Positions 50,199 to 59,819 are shown, counted from the stretch's first letter. The stretch is DNA of 64,000 nucleotides from UBA5189 sp035631615 (GCA_035631615.1 DASQIK010000027.1:62001-126000), one strand, 5' to 3'. Translations and numbers: made by a program. Notes: a model not told the origin generated them from the sequence alone.

Positions 50199-52715
50199 TC
50201 AGGCGATCCACGCGCGACGGGTCACCGCCCGGGCGACCTGAGCGACGACCGCGGGGGCCAGTGCGACGACTGCGACGAGCGCCCAATCGAGTGCCCCGAG
50301 CGGCTGCGCGCGGAAGGCGTCGGCCAGTGCCGGGGCGAACGGCATCGCCGCCTGGATGGCCACCACCGCGAGGCATGCCGCGAGGAGGAACCCGTTTCGG
50401 GAGAGCCGCGTGATCGGCTCGGTGAGGCTCCGGTTGGCGTACGCACGCACGGCCTGCGCACACACGAGCGCGGTGTAGGCCAGCCACTGGCCGTGCGCCG
50501 GGCCCTGGGGGTCGGAGACAAGCAGCAGCAGCGCCGCGATCGCGCTGAACGATCCCGCCAGGCTGATGCGCGCCAGTAGCCCCGACGTCAGCAGCGGCGT
50601 GGCGACCGATCGCGGCTTGCGCGTCATCACGTCCGGTTCCGCCGGCTCACGCTCGAATGCGACGGAGGCGGAGAGGTCGATGAACAGCTCGAGCCACAGG
50701 ATCTGTATGGGCAGGAGGGGGCGCCCGAACCCCGCGAGCGTGGCGATGAGGAGGAAACCCAGCAGTGCCACGTGGGTCGACACGAGGAAGACCAGGCCCT
50801 TCTGGACGTTGTCGACGATGCGTCGGCCCTCGCGCATGCCGTAGACCAACGTGCTGAACGAGTCGTCGCCGAGGACCAGGTCCGACGCCTCGCGTGCCAC
50901 CGCCGTGCCGCTGCCCATCGCGACCGCGACGTCGGCGGCCTGCAGCGCCGGAGCGTCGTTGACGCCGTCGCCGGTCACCGCGACGAGGCGCCCGGAGGCG
51001 CGCGCCACCTGGACGAGGCGGCGCTTCTGGTCCGGCGTGCTTCGCGCGATGACCCGCATGCCCGGCAGATGCCCGGCGAGCTCGGCGTCGGACCACCCTT
51101 CGAGGTCGGCGCCGAGCACGACGCCGCCATCCCCGAGGCCGGCCTCGCGAGCGATTGCCAGCGCGGTCGACGGGTGATCGCCGGTGATCATCACGACCTG
51201 GATGCCCGCTGCATGCGCGGCGGCAGTCGCGTCGCGAATGCCGGGGCGAAGCGCGTCCGCGAAGCCGATGAGGCCGCGCAGCGTCCAGGACCCGCCATCG
51301 GGACGACGGGCGACGCCGACCACGCGCTCCCCACGGGCCGCGGCAGCGACGATGGCCTCGTGCCACGTGCCAAGCGCCGCTCCCGTCGTGCCGGCGAGCC
51401 GGGCGACGACCTCGGGCGCGCCGATCACCAGCGTCTCCGACGCACCCCCCCGTCGGGCGGTCGTCGAGGTGTACGGCCGGCCGTCGGCAAACGGCTCGGT
51501 CGAGATGAGATCCGCGACCTCGAGCTCGAGGCTCCCTCCGCCGGCAGCGACGGCGGCGGCAAGCGCGCCGGTGAACGACGTTGTTCCGGTCCCTTGCTCG
51601 TGCGACCACGCGTCGTCCTCCGCGCGGAGCGCGTCGATCAGCAGTCCGAGGCGCGCATCGTCGACGGCGAGCGGTCCTTCGGGGGTGATGACCGAGGCCA
51701 CCTCGAGGCGGTTCGCGGTGAGCGTGCCCGTCTTATCGGTCACGACCAGATCGACTGCGCCCAGGATCTCCTCGGCGTTGAGGCGCCGGACGAGGACGCC
51801 GCGGCGCAGGAGTCGGAACGCCCCGAGGCCGAGGATCACCGCGAGGAGCACCGGCGGTTCCTCCGGAATCGCGGCGATCGCGGCCGAGATGCCCGCGAGG
51901 AGGTTGTCGCCGAGCGGGCTGCCGCGCAGGAAGCCGAGGCCGCTCGTGATGCTGATCAGCGCGACCGCGACCACGAGGAGGATCCGGACCAACCGGTCGA
52001 GCTCGCGCTGCAGGGGCGACCGCCGACGCTCGCGCGTCGCGAGCCCACCGGCGATCCGCCCGACCTCGGTTCCAGCCCCGATGGCGACGACGATCCCCTC
52101 GCCACGGCCGGCGACGACGCTGGTACCGGCGTAGGCCATCGAACGCCGATCGGCCAGCACGGCATCGGCAGGGTCCGGCGTGATCGCAACCGGCTCGGGC
52201 ACTGACTCGCCGGTCAACACGCTCCGGTCGATCGTCAGGCGGTCGGCCCTGACCACGCGCAGATCGGCGGGGACCACATCGCCGACGCGGACGACCGCGA
52301 TGTCACCTGGGACGATGTCGGCCGCCGCGATCTCGAACACCTGGCCGGCGCGGCGGACACGCGCCACCGGCGCCGAAGCGGCGCGCAGCGCCTCGAGCGC
52401 GCGTTCGCCACGGAACTCGGTGACGACATCCGCGCCGACGATGGGCACGAGGCCGGCCAGGATCAGGAGCCCATCGCGGATCTCGCCGAGGGCGATCGCA
52501 CCGAGGCCTGCAATGAGGAGGAGGACGACGAACGGCTCCGTTGCCGCATCGAGCACCATGCGCCAGACGGACGGCGTCGTGCTGCGCTCGATCGCATTCG
52601 GGCCCGATGCGGCGGCGCGCCGCGCGACCTCCTCCCGATCGAGACCCACCGCAGGGTCAACCATCAGGCGCTCAGCCACAGCGCCGGCGCTCGAGCTGTG
52701 TGGGGAAAGCTGCAT
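50199..52715 (-). CDS. P-type cation-transporting ATPase (PEEPPV type)
   Basis: 838 residues from ATG 52715. Actuator TGES (LTGESVPEP), phosphorylation DKTGTLTANR, and hinge TGDGVNDAP are all present. The M4 motif reads IPEEPPVLLAV instead of the PEGL of Ca-ATPases, placing it with the PEEFPV-type bacterial pumps. M6 reads LWLELFIDLSASVAFEREPAEPDVM. The N-terminus has no heavy-metal domain. Likely exports or imports a monovalent or divalent cation; the ion is not determinable. A small membrane-protein gene lies upstream. Confidence 0.87.
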   Translation of the reverse strand: MQLSPHSSSAGAVAERLMVDPAVGLDREEVARRAAASGPNAIERSTTPSVWRMVLDAATEPFVVLLLIAGLGAIALGEIRDGLLILAGLVPIVGADVVTEFRGERALEALRAASAPVARVRRAGQVFEIAAADIVPGDIAVVRVGDVVPADLRVVRADRLTIDRSVLTGESVPEPVAITPDPADAVLADRRSMAYAGTSVVAGRGEGIVVAIGAGTEVGRIAGGLATRERRRSPLQRELDRLVRILLVVAVALISITSGLGFLRGSPLGDNLLAGISAAIAAIPEEPPVLLAVILGLGAFRLLRRGVLVRRLNAEEILGAVDLVVTDKTGTLTANRLEVASVITPEGPLAVDDARLGLLIDALRAEDDAWSHEQGTGTTSFTGALAAAVAAGGGSLELEVADLISTEPFADGRPYTSTTARRGGASETLVIGAPEVVARLAGTTGAALGTWHEAIVAAAARGERVVGVARRPDGGSWTLRGLIGFADALRPGIRDATAAAHAAGIQVVMITGDHPSTALAIAREAGLGDGGVVLGADLEGWSDAELAGHLPGMRVIARSTPDQKRRLVQVARASGRLVAVTGDGVNDAPALQAADVAVAMGSGTAVAREASDLVLGDDSFSTLVYGMREGRRIVDNVQKGLVFLVSTHVALLGFLLIATLAGFGRPLLPIQILWLELFIDLSASVAFEREPAEPDVMTRKPRSVATPLLTSGLLARISLAGSFSAIAALLLLVSDPQGPAHGQWLAYTALVCAQAVRAYANRSLTEPITRLSRNGFLLAACLAVVAIQAAMPFAPALADAFRAQPLGALDWALVAVVALAPAVVAQVARAVTRRAWIA

Positions 52716-52744
52716 CCGTGCAGTCTGGACGACTGACGCCAAGC

Positions 52745-52771
52745 GGCCCGCCGGCTTGCGACCGGCGGGCC
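52745..52771 (-). terminator. Strong hairpin below the small membrane protein gene
   Basis: GGCCCGCCGG (52745-52754) and CCGGCGGGCC (52762-52771) form ten perfect pairs around a seven-base loop, 25 bases below the stop at 52796. No U-tract follows. Confidence 0.5.
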
Positions 52772-52795
52772 GTCGGCAGGGAACAGGGATCGCCG

Positions 52796-53110
52796 TCAGA
52801 TGGCCATGGGTCGAGTCGTGTACCTGCCACCTGTCAGGTACCGGGTGATCAACTCGACGACGAGTCCGAGGACCAGGCCGCCGACGAGGGCCGGCACGAT
52901 GGCGAGACCATCCCACACCGGCTCGAAGGTCCGGGCCGAGATGATGAACTCGCTGGCGATCACCGCCCCAAGCGCCGCTGCGACACCATCGACGAGCCAC
53001 TCGTAGCCCGTCCGGGTCTCACCGATGAACTGGGCGAGGACGCCGAAGAGCAATGCGCCGGCCAGCAGGACCAACCAGCCGCCGACTCCGAGGGTGATGG
53101 CAAACTCCAT
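52796..53110 (-). CDS. Small integral membrane protein
   Basis: 104 residues from ATG 53110, preceded by AGGAGG. Three helices (GGWLVLLAGALLFGVLAQFIG, VDGVAAALGAVIASEFII, LVGGLVLGLVVELI) resemble the transglycosylase-associated GlsB/YeaQ family of stress proteins, but the match is loose. The gene lies between a universal stress gene and the cation ATPase on the same strand. Confidence 0.7.
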   Translation of the reverse strand: MEFAITLGVGGWLVLLAGALLFGVLAQFIGETRTGYEWLVDGVAAALGAVIASEFIISARTFEPVWDGLAIVPALVGGLVLGLVVELITRYLTGGRYTTRPMAI

Positions 53111-53203
53111 GGTTGCCTCCTCCTTTCGACCAGATCCTCGCGAGTCGCAACGCCCTCCGCCAGAGCCGTGCGGCTCCTGCGGAGAGGAGCTCTGACCCGA
53201 CGA

Positions 53204-53605
53204 TCAACGGGCGACGATGACCGTGGCGTGGGAGTGCGTCGCGATGTGCGCGCTGACGCTCCCCTGCAGGAAACGGGACATCGCGCCGAGGCCGCGCGAG
53301 CCGACCACGACCGTGTCGAAGCCACCATCGTTCGCGATGCGCTCGATCGTCGCTGCCGGATCGCCGATCGGCTCCAGCAGGTCAGCGACCATGTTGTTCT
53401 CGGCGAGGATCTGCTTCGCCTCGGCCAGGGCCTCGGCGTGGACCGCGGAGTCGTCCCATGGGTCCATCGGAGCGCGTCCGGGGTGGATTGGGACAACGCT
53501 CACGACGCTGATCTGCGCCTCGTAGTGTCGGGCGAGGTCGATCGCCGTCTCGAGAGCGTGATGGGCGGGCTCGCCGCCGTCGTAGGCCACGAGAATTCGC
53601 TTCAT
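53204..53605 (-). CDS. Universal stress protein
   Basis: 133 residues from ATG 53605 after AAAGGAG. The UspA fold shows ILVAYDGGEPAHHALETAIDLA and the nucleotide loop VVVGSRGLGAMSRFLQGSVSAHIATHS, with the G-x2-G-x9-G-S pattern of ATP-binding members. It helps survival under stress. Confidence 0.92.
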   Translation of the reverse strand: MKRILVAYDGGEPAHHALETAIDLARHYEAQISVVSVVPIHPGRAPMDPWDDSAVHAEALAEAKQILAENNMVADLLEPIGDPAATIERIANDGGFDTVVVGSRGLGAMSRFLQGSVSAHIATHSHATVIVAR

Positions 53606-53802
53606 GGGTGAGCTCCTTTCAACTTGGCTCACCCTGATCCTCCGGCGACGCGCGCCAGCGCGGTAGGGCCGGCTCGGCGAGCTATTCGGGACGAGGGTCC
53701 TGCCAAACACGGGTCGCACGGCCCTGTGCCTGTCGGCGAGCTGGCCCCAGCGTCGCCGCGTGGGCGTCCTCGCCGGGCACCCGACATGGAGATGTGCCGA
53801 CC

Positions 53803-55524
53803 ATGCACCAGCCCGAGCCCGTGGGATCAAGCACGCAAGGCGACGAACCGATCCCAGTGGGCGAGCGCGGGCGCGCACTGATCGGCCAGCCCCTGCTGAA
53901 CAAGGGCACCGCCTTCTCCGAGCGCGAGCGTGACGCGTTCGGCCTGCACGGCCTGCTGCCGCCGCGGGTGAGCACGATCGAGGAGCAGGTGTCGCTCGAG
54001 CTGGAGCACGTCCGGCGCAAGGCCGACGACCTCGAGCGGTACATCGGCCTGGCGGCGCTCCAGGACCGCAACGAGACCCTGTTCCACCGCGTGCTCGCGG
54101 AGAACCTCGAGGAGTTCCTGCCGATCGTGTACACGCCGACGGTCGGCCGCGCCTGCACGGACTACAGCCACATCTTCCGGCGGCCGCGCGGCGTCTGGAT
54201 CACGCCCGACGACGTCGGCCGCATCGACGACATCCTGGGCGTCGCCAGCGACCGCCCGATCCGGCTCATCGTCGTCACCGACAACGAGCGGATCCTCGGG
54301 CTCGGCGACCAGGGCGCCGGTGGCATGGCGATCCCGGTCGGCAAGCTCGCCCTGTACAGCGCGGCGGCCGGAATCTACCCGGCATTGACGCTGCCGGTCT
54401 CGCTCGACGTCGGAACGGATCGCCGCGAGCTGCTCGACGACCCGCTCTACCTCGGATACCGCGCGCCGCGGTTGCGCGGCGAGGCCTACGACCACGTGGT
54501 CGAGGCATTCGTCGATGCGGTTCGCCGCGTGTTCCCGCGCGCAGTCGTGCAGTGGGAGGACTTCAAGCAGCACAACGCACTGCGCATCCTCGACCGCTAT
54601 CGCCACCGCCTACCGAGCTTCAACGATGACATCCAGGGGACCGGCGCGGTTGTCCTCGCCGGACTGCTGGCGGCGCGGGGCGGCGTCGAGGGCCTTCGGC
54701 AGGACCGATTCTTGTTCCTCGGCGCCGGCGCAGCCGGGATCGGCATCGCCCGGCTCCTCGCGCGCCAGCTCGACCTCGAGCCCGCCGCACCCGGGCAGCG
54801 GCCGGTCATCGCCATGCTCGACAGCCACGGCCTCGTGCATGCAGATCGGCACGGTCTCGGCGCGGATCAGCGGCCATTCGCGGCGGATCCGGCCTGGTTC
54901 GCCCTTGCCGGCCTGGGCGGAGCAGACCTTGCCGACCCCGTGGCCGTCGCCCGCGTCTTCCGGCCAACCGTCATGTTCGGCACGACCGGCACACCGGGCG
55001 CGTTCTCGGAGGCGCTCATCCACCAGCTCGCGGACCAACCGGCGGTCCCGATCGTGCTCCCCCTGTCGAACCCGAGCGACCGGTCCGAGGCCAGCCCGGC
55101 GCAGCTGCTCGATTGGACGGGCGGCCGTGCGCTGGTCGCGACAGGGAGCCCGTTTGCCCCTGTCGGGTCCCGGGTGATCGGCCAGGCGAACAACGTGTTC
55201 ATCTTTCCGGGCGTCGGGCTCGGGGCGCTCGTCGCGGAGGCGCGCGAGGTCACGGACGAAGCCTTCCTGACCGCAGCGCAGGAGCTCGCGGCTTCGGTGT
55301 CCCCCGAGCGACTGGCGACCGGCAGCATCTACCCGCCGATCAGCGAGCTCCGTTCGATCGCGCGCCGGATCGCGATCGCCGTCGTGCGGCGCCTCCGCGA
55401 CACCGGCTACGGCCGCCAGTTCCGCGATGAGGAGATCGAGCCGGCGGTTGGTGCCGCCATGTGGATCCCCGCGTACCGGCCCTACGCGCCCGCGACCGCA
55501 GCCGGGCCGACGGAGTCGCGCTAG
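53803..55524 (+). CDS. maeA: NAD-dependent malic enzyme
   Basis: 573 residues from ATG 53803; GTG 53794 is an alternative. It has the large-subunit malic enzyme layout of the SfcA/MaeA type: IGQPLLNKGTAFSERERDAFGLHGLLPP at the start, YTPTVGRACTDYSHIFRRPRG, and the metal and substrate site VTDNERILGLGDQGAGGMAIPVGKLALY. Further features are NDDIQGTGAVVLAGLLAA, and the Rossmann loop FLFLGAGAAGIGIARLL. It decarboxylates malate to pyruvate, feeding the pyruvate:ferredoxin oxidoreductase downstream. The stop shares CTAG with the convergent gamma-subunit gene. Confidence 0.92.
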   Translation: MHQPEPVGSSTQGDEPIPVGERGRALIGQPLLNKGTAFSERERDAFGLHGLLPPRVSTIEEQVSLELEHVRRKADDLERYIGLAALQDRNETLFHRVLAENLEEFLPIVYTPTVGRACTDYSHIFRRPRGVWITPDDVGRIDDILGVASDRPIRLIVVTDNERILGLGDQGAGGMAIPVGKLALYSAAAGIYPALTLPVSLDVGTDRRELLDDPLYLGYRAPRLRGEAYDHVVEAFVDAVRRVFPRAVVQWEDFKQHNALRILDRYRHRLPSFNDDIQGTGAVVLAGLLAARGGVEGLRQDRFLFLGAGAAGIGIARLLARQLDLEPAAPGQRPVIAMLDSHGLVHADRHGLGADQRPFAADPAWFALAGLGGADLADPVAVARVFRPTVMFGTTGTPGAFSEALIHQLADQPAVPIVLPLSNPSDRSEASPAQLLDWTGGRALVATGSPFAPVGSRVIGQANNVFIFPGVGLGALVAEAREVTDEAFLTAAQELAASVSPERLATGSIYPPISELRSIARRIAIAVVRRLRDTGYGRQFRDEEIEPAVGAAMWIPAYRPYAPATAAGPTESR

Positions 55525-56069
55525 GCCTCGATCGGCGCCCCGCGCTCGAAGCCGAGTGCGAATGCCCGAAGGTTCATTGCCACAACCTCCTGGCCACCCT
55601 TGGCCGCCAGCTCCAGGAGTGCCGCTCGCATCGATTCCGGGCTGACGATGCGACGGCGCGCGAGGGCGCCACCGAGGGCGATGACGCTGATCACCCGCTC
55701 GTCACCGACCTCGCGGGCGAGCGCGGAGCACGGCAGCCGGAGGACCTCCATGACGGTCCGTCGAGGCTCCGCTTCGATCAGCGAGTCGTTCAGGACGAGC
55801 AGGCCGCCGGGCGCGAGCAGGCCTTCGAACCTGGCGAGCGACGGTGGATTGAGCGCGATCACGATGTCGGCACGGTCGACGACCGGCGACCCGATCGGGG
55901 CATCGCTGACGATCACCGTGCAGGAGGCGGTCCCGCCGCGCATCTCCGGCCCGTACGAGGGCAGCCACGAGACGTGCCGGTCCTCGGCCATCCCGGCATG
56001 GGCGAGCACCTGGCCGGCGAACAGGATGCCCTGGCCACCGAAGCCGCTCAGGATCGTTGCCTGCTCCAC
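55521..56069 (-). CDS. 2-oxoacid:ferredoxin oxidoreductase, gamma subunit
   Basis: 182 residues from GTG 56069. The domain-III fold shows ATILSGFGGQGILFAGQVLAHAG, SYGPEMRGGTASCTVIVSD, and DIVIALNPPSLARF, all typical of KorC/VorC. It completes the delta-alpha-beta-gamma set on the minus strand. Confidence 0.92.
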   Translation of the reverse strand: MEQATILSGFGGQGILFAGQVLAHAGMAEDRHVSWLPSYGPEMRGGTASCTVIVSDAPIGSPVVDRADIVIALNPPSLARFEGLLAPGGLLVLNDSLIEAEPRRTVMEVLRLPCSALAREVGDERVISVIALGGALARRRIVSPESMRAALLELAAKGGQEVVAMNLRAFALGFERGAPIEA

Positions 56070-56071
56070 CT

Positions 56072-56857
56072 TCAGACCTCGCCCATCGCCATCCGCCGTC
56101 GATCGACGAGGACTCCAAGCGGGTAGACGCCGGTCACGTCGTTCGCGACGTGGGCCATCGATTCGGTCGGCGTCATCCCCCACCCGACTGGGCACGTCGA
56201 CAGGACCTCGACGATCGAGAGGCCCGGCCCGGCGAGCTGGCTCTCGAATGCCCGCCGGATCATCGCCTTGGTCCTGCCGATCTGGCCGGGGTCCGTGATC
56301 GATCCTCGGGCGGCGTACACCACGCCGGGCAGGATGGCAAGCATCTCGGTGATCGGGATCGGGAAGCCCGTCACGGCCGATTCCCGTCCCCGCGGACTCG
56401 AGGTCGTGTGCTGGCCCAGCAGCGTCGTCGGCGCCATCTGGCCACCGGTCATGCCGTAGATCCCGTTGTTCACGAATACGACGGTGATCCGCTCGCCGCG
56501 CGCGGCGGCATGCACGATCTCCGCGGTGCCGATGGCGGCGAGATCGCCGTCGCCCTGGTAGGTGAACACGAAGGCGTCGGGCCGGGCGCGCCGGACGCCG
56601 GTCGCGACGGCGGGCGCCCGCCCGTGGGGCGACTCGACGAAGTCGATCCCGAGGTAGTCGTAAGCGAACACGCTGCACCCGACGGACGCGACCCCGATCG
56701 TCTTCGGACCGAGGTGCAGCTCGTCGAGGAGCTCCGCGATCAGGCGATGGATGATCCCGTGGCCGCAGCCGGGGCAGTAATGCGTCGACCGGTCCGTGAG
56801 CAGCGCGGGGCGCCCGTACACGACTCGGCGGTCATCGGTGCGCAGCCCGGCGGTCAT
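56072..56857 (-). CDS. 2-oxoacid:ferredoxin oxidoreductase, beta subunit (TPP-binding)
   Basis: 261 residues from ATG 56857 (ATGA overlap with alpha). The [4Fe-4S]-proximal CPGCGHG, the TPP-Mg site GDGDLAAIG followed by VNNGIYGMTGGQMAPTT, and TFVYQGDG-like text are present. It binds thiamine pyrophosphate and decarboxylates the 2-oxoacid. Substrate (2-oxoglutarate or branched-chain) is not fixed by the sequence. Confidence 0.92.
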   Translation of the reverse strand: MTAGLRTDDRRVVYGRPALLTDRSTHYCPGCGHGIIHRLIAELLDELHLGPKTIGVASVGCSVFAYDYLGIDFVESPHGRAPAVATGVRRARPDAFVFTYQGDGDLAAIGTAEIVHAAARGERITVVFVNNGIYGMTGGQMAPTTLLGQHTTSSPRGRESAVTGFPIPITEMLAILPGVVYAARGSITDPGQIGRTKAMIRRAFESQLAGPGLSIVEVLSTCPVGWGMTPTESMAHVANDVTGVYPLGVLVDRRRMAMGEV

Positions 56858-57957
56858 GGCGTCGGTGCCGTCAGGGCCCACGCGATGCTCAGCCGATCGA
56901 CGACCTCCCCCGGCGTGGGCACCATGCCGCCGGTGCGGCCGTGGAAGAACACCGGGGCCGTGTCCACGGCCAGGCGCACGTCCTCGACCATCTGCCCGGC
57001 GGACAGCTCGAGCGCGACGATTGCGCGGGCTCGCCGTGCGGCGATTGCAAGGGCTGCCGTCGGGAACGGCCACAGGCTGATCGGCCGGAACAACCCGGCT
57101 CGGAGGCCGGCGGCGCGCGCTCGCTCGATCGCGGTCCGGGCGACCCGGGCCGCCGTGCCGTAGGCGACGACCACGATCTCTGCGTCGTCGAGCTGCTCGC
57201 CCGCCCACCGAGTCTCGCGCTCCGTGATCGCCGCGAACTTGGCCTGCAGGTGGCGGTTGTGGGCCTCGAGGTCCTCGGGCAGCAGGTGGAGCGAGCGCAC
57301 CACCCTCGGGGAGCGGCCGTCCGCTCCCGTGAGCTCCCACGCCGAGGCATCCCAGGCGGGTGTTCGGAACGCCGGCACGACCGGCTCCATCGCCTGGCCC
57401 ATGATCCCGTCCGCGAGGAGGATGACCGGGGTCCGGTAGCGTGCGGCGATCTCGAACCCGTCGGCAACGAGTGCGACCGCCTCGGCGATGGAAGCCGGCG
57501 CCAGCACCGGCACCCGGTAGTCCCCGTGGCCGTGGCCCTTGGTCGCCTGGAAGTAATCGGACTGCGATGGGCCGATGCTGCCGAGGCCGGGACCACCACG
57601 CATCACGTTGATGAGGAGCATCGGCAGCTCCGAGCCGGACATGTAGCTCATCGCCTCGGCCATGAGGCTCATGCCGGGACTCGAGGTGGACACGAGGACG
57701 CGCGCTCCGGTGGCCGCCGCGCCCAGGGCCATGTTGATCGCCCCGATCTCGCTCTCGGCCTGGATGAAGACCCGGCCGAGCTCGGGCATCCGCCGGGCGA
57801 GGCGCTCGAGCAGCTCGGCCTGGGGGGTGATCGGATAGCCGAAGTAGGCGTCACAGCCGGCCTCGATGGCGGCGTCGGCCATCGCCTCGTTGCCCTTCAT
57901 CAGCTGCGGCCTGGGCGCGGCCGCGGGGCGCTCGACAGTCACCCTCGGGACGCTCAT
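56854..57957 (-). CDS. 2-oxoacid:ferredoxin oxidoreductase, alpha subunit
   Basis: 367 residues from ATG 57957. It starts MKGNEAMADAAIEAGCDAYFGYPITPQAELLERLA, with the YPITP motif of this family, and continues with SSPGMSLMAEAMSYM and RGGPGLGSIGPSQSDYFQA. Together with beta it forms the catalytic core; delta and gamma complete the complex. Four-base overlaps on both sides show one transcript. Confidence 0.92.
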   Translation of the reverse strand: MSVPRVTVERPAAAPRPQLMKGNEAMADAAIEAGCDAYFGYPITPQAELLERLARRMPELGRVFIQAESEIGAINMALGAAATGARVLVSTSSPGMSLMAEAMSYMSGSELPMLLINVMRGGPGLGSIGPSQSDYFQATKGHGHGDYRVPVLAPASIAEAVALVADGFEIAARYRTPVILLADGIMGQAMEPVVPAFRTPAWDASAWELTGADGRSPRVVRSLHLLPEDLEAHNRHLQAKFAAITERETRWAGEQLDDAEIVVVAYGTAARVARTAIERARAAGLRAGLFRPISLWPFPTAALAIAARRARAIVALELSAGQMVEDVRLAVDTAPVFFHGRTGGMVPTPGEVVDRLSIAWALTAPTP

Positions 57958-58229
57958 CCGACGATCCTCGCTCGCGCGTAGACCGTGAAGACGGCGTCGG
58001 GACAGACCCGCGCGCAGAGCGCGCAGCTCGTGCACGCCGCGGCGTCGGTGAGGCGGATCGGATGATGGCCAAGGGCGTTCACGGCACCGGTGGAGAGCTC
58101 GAGCACGTGCTTCGGGCAGGCGGCGACGCAGAGCTCGCAGCCCTTGCAACGGTCGCGCGCGATGTCGAGTGGTTGAAATGACGGTGCCGCTCTGGCGCCG
58201 GTGCGACTCGGCTGGACGCCGATGGTCAT
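57954..58229 (-). CDS. 2-oxoacid:ferredoxin oxidoreductase, delta subunit (2x[4Fe-4S])
   Basis: 91 residues from ATG 58229. Two complete cluster motifs, CKGCELCVAACP and CTSCALCARVCP, identify a bacterial-type ferredoxin subunit. It takes electrons from the alpha-beta core to free ferredoxin. It is the first gene of the four-gene set. Confidence 0.92.
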   Translation of the reverse strand: MTIGVQPSRTGARAAPSFQPLDIARDRCKGCELCVAACPKHVLELSTGAVNALGHHPIRLTDAAACTSCALCARVCPDAVFTVYARARIVG

Positions 58230-58440
58230 CGACCACCTCCGACACCCACGCTATGTCCCGATCGACACGGTCACGAGTGCCGAACGGCGCTCCCGGGCAG
58301 GCCGTTCGGCTGCCACGAGGCGGCTGCGCCGGTTCGGGACCGGAGGCCTGCGCGCCGGGTGCCGATGGCACTTCCGGGATCCGCGCGCCTGCGGTTGCAT
58401 GAGGTCGTCGATTCGTGCACACGTCCTGGAGGTCCCTCTC

Positions 58441-58623
58441 ATGAAGCGAACCCTCACGATCCTGTTTGCCATCCTTGCCGCGATCACCGTCACCGGCGTC
58501 TTCGTCCAGCTCGCGAAGTCGGGGCCGATCCCGGCGAACGTCCGCGATCTCGACTGGCGCCGAATCGTCAAGTCCCGGATCGCCGATCCCGTCGGTGCGA
58601 TCGCGGAGGAGCTGCCGGCGTGA
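58441..58623 (+). CDS. Small single-pass membrane protein (paralogue of the one at 43892)
   Basis: 60 residues from ATG 58441 after GGAGG. Its helix (MKRTLTILFAILAAITVTGV) and the following VQLAKSGPIP match the protein at 43892-44086 (VTLTRTGSLQ) with conservative changes. An amphipathic charged tail ends EELPA. The stop overlaps the next membrane gene by four bases. Function unknown. Confidence 0.7.
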   Translation: MKRTLTILFAILAAITVTGVFVQLAKSGPIPANVRDLDWRRIVKSRIADPVGAIAEELPA

Positions 58624-59027
58624 TCGCGCGACTGCTCGTCGTGGGTTTGCTGCTCGGCCATGGGCTCATCCACGCCGCGTACCTCGCGCCGCACCCGCCG
58701 GTCACTGCGGGCGGCCCAGCGTGGCCGTTCCAGCTCGGCCACTCGTGGCTCCTCGGCTCGCTCGGCATGCCGGCCGAGACCAACCGGGTCATCGGGCTGG
58801 GCCTGGTGACCCTGACGATCGCGGGCTTCGGGCTCGCCGCGGTTGCCGCGCTCGGCATTGCGCCGGCGGCACTGTGGGCTCCGGCCATCGCCGTCGGCGC
58901 CGCTGCGTCGCTCGGGTTGCTGGTGGTCTTCTTCCACCCCTGGCTCGCGCTCGGTGTCGCCATCGATATCGCGCTGCTCTGGGTCGCGCTCATCATCGGG
59001 TGGACGCCAGGGCAGCTCCCGCGATAG
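58620..59027 (+). CDS. Hypothetical four-helix membrane protein
   Basis: 135 residues from GTG 58620 (GTGA overlap). Four hydrophobic helices (LLVVGLLLGHGLIHAAYLA, VIGLGLVTLTIAGFGLAAVAAL and two more) with conserved-looking GHGLIHAAYL and FFHPWLALGVAIDIALL. I know similar short membrane proteins from actinobacteria and Chloroflexota without a named function. Confidence 0.65.
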   Translation: MIARLLVVGLLLGHGLIHAAYLAPHPPVTAGGPAWPFQLGHSWLLGSLGMPAETNRVIGLGLVTLTIAGFGLAAVAALGIAPAALWAPAIAVGAAASLGLLVVFFHPWLALGVAIDIALLWVALIIGWTPGQLPR

Positions 59028-59051
59028 GCCGCACGCGCACCCGGAATCCTC

Positions 59052-59076
59052 GGGCGCCGCCTCTTCGGCGGCGCCC
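59052..59076. terminator. Bidirectional hairpin between convergent membrane-protein genes
   Basis: GGGCGCCGCC (59052-59061) and GGCGGCGCCC (59067-59076) form ten perfect pairs around TCTTC, in the gap between two convergent genes. Confidence 0.6.
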
Positions 59077-59103
59077 AAGGGGCAGCCAGCGAGGCCGGCC
59101 CGC

Positions 59104-59706
59104 TCAGGCAGGCGGGCCCCCTGGTCCTGCCGGGCGGTGCGCGGTGGGGCGCGGTGGAGCGAGGATCGCGCGCGCCATCACGAGCGCGCCGATGACGATC
59201 AGCACGGCAGGCCACCAGCTGCCGAGATCCGTGGGCCGTGGCTCGCCTGCAAACACGCCCTCGAAGAACCAGAGGCCGGCTGCGAACAGGCTGGCCGCGG
59301 CGGCGCCCAACCAGAGGCCGCTCCGGACGAGGCCCGCGGCGTGCGCAAGGCGGCCGTAGACCACCAGCGCAAGGCCGGCGGCCAGCGGAAGCAGCGCCCA
59401 GGCGTACGCCCAGCTCTCCCAGTGGGCCGTCTGCGACTGGTACAGCAGCAGGCCGCCGACGGTCGTGACAACCGCGCCGGCGATCGCGAAGCCGATCCCG
59501 CGCGGCGGCGCAGGCACGAGCGACGCGCCGAGCAGGACGACGCCGGGCACGATCACGAGGAACGGCCACCAGCCGGACCCCATGGCCTCGAACACGCTGG
59601 AGCCGGCGATCTCGCGCAGGACGAGCGCGATGGCGCCGACGGCGATCAGGAGCACGCCGATCACGGCGCCCGCCGTCGACGGGCGCCCTCCGATGGATTG
59701 CTGCAT
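59104..59706 (-). CDS. Hypothetical six-helix membrane protein
   Basis: 200 residues from ATG 59706. The hydrophobic helices (AVIGVLLIAVGAIALVL, WWPFLVIVPGVVLLGASL, GIGFAIAGAVVTTVGGLLLYQ and others) and repeats of a WWPxLVI motif (GSGWWPFLVIVPG, LGSWWPAVLIVIG) recall the LiaF/DUF5668 type of stress membrane proteins. Function unknown. Confidence 0.65.
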   Translation of the reverse strand: MQQSIGGRPSTAGAVIGVLLIAVGAIALVLREIAGSSVFEAMGSGWWPFLVIVPGVVLLGASLVPAPPRGIGFAIAGAVVTTVGGLLLYQSQTAHWESWAYAWALLPLAAGLALVVYGRLAHAAGLVRSGLWLGAAAASLFAAGLWFFEGVFAGEPRPTDLGSWWPAVLIVIGALVMARAILAPPRPTAHRPAGPGGPPA

Positions 59707-59819
59707 GGGCGGATCCTCCGTGCGTGGGCATCAGTGCCCGGCCCAATGACACGCCCATCAGCCGGCTCGGAGAAGTGCCATGCGCCCCGATCCCCTCGGG
59801 CCGGGCGTCGCCACCGGTG

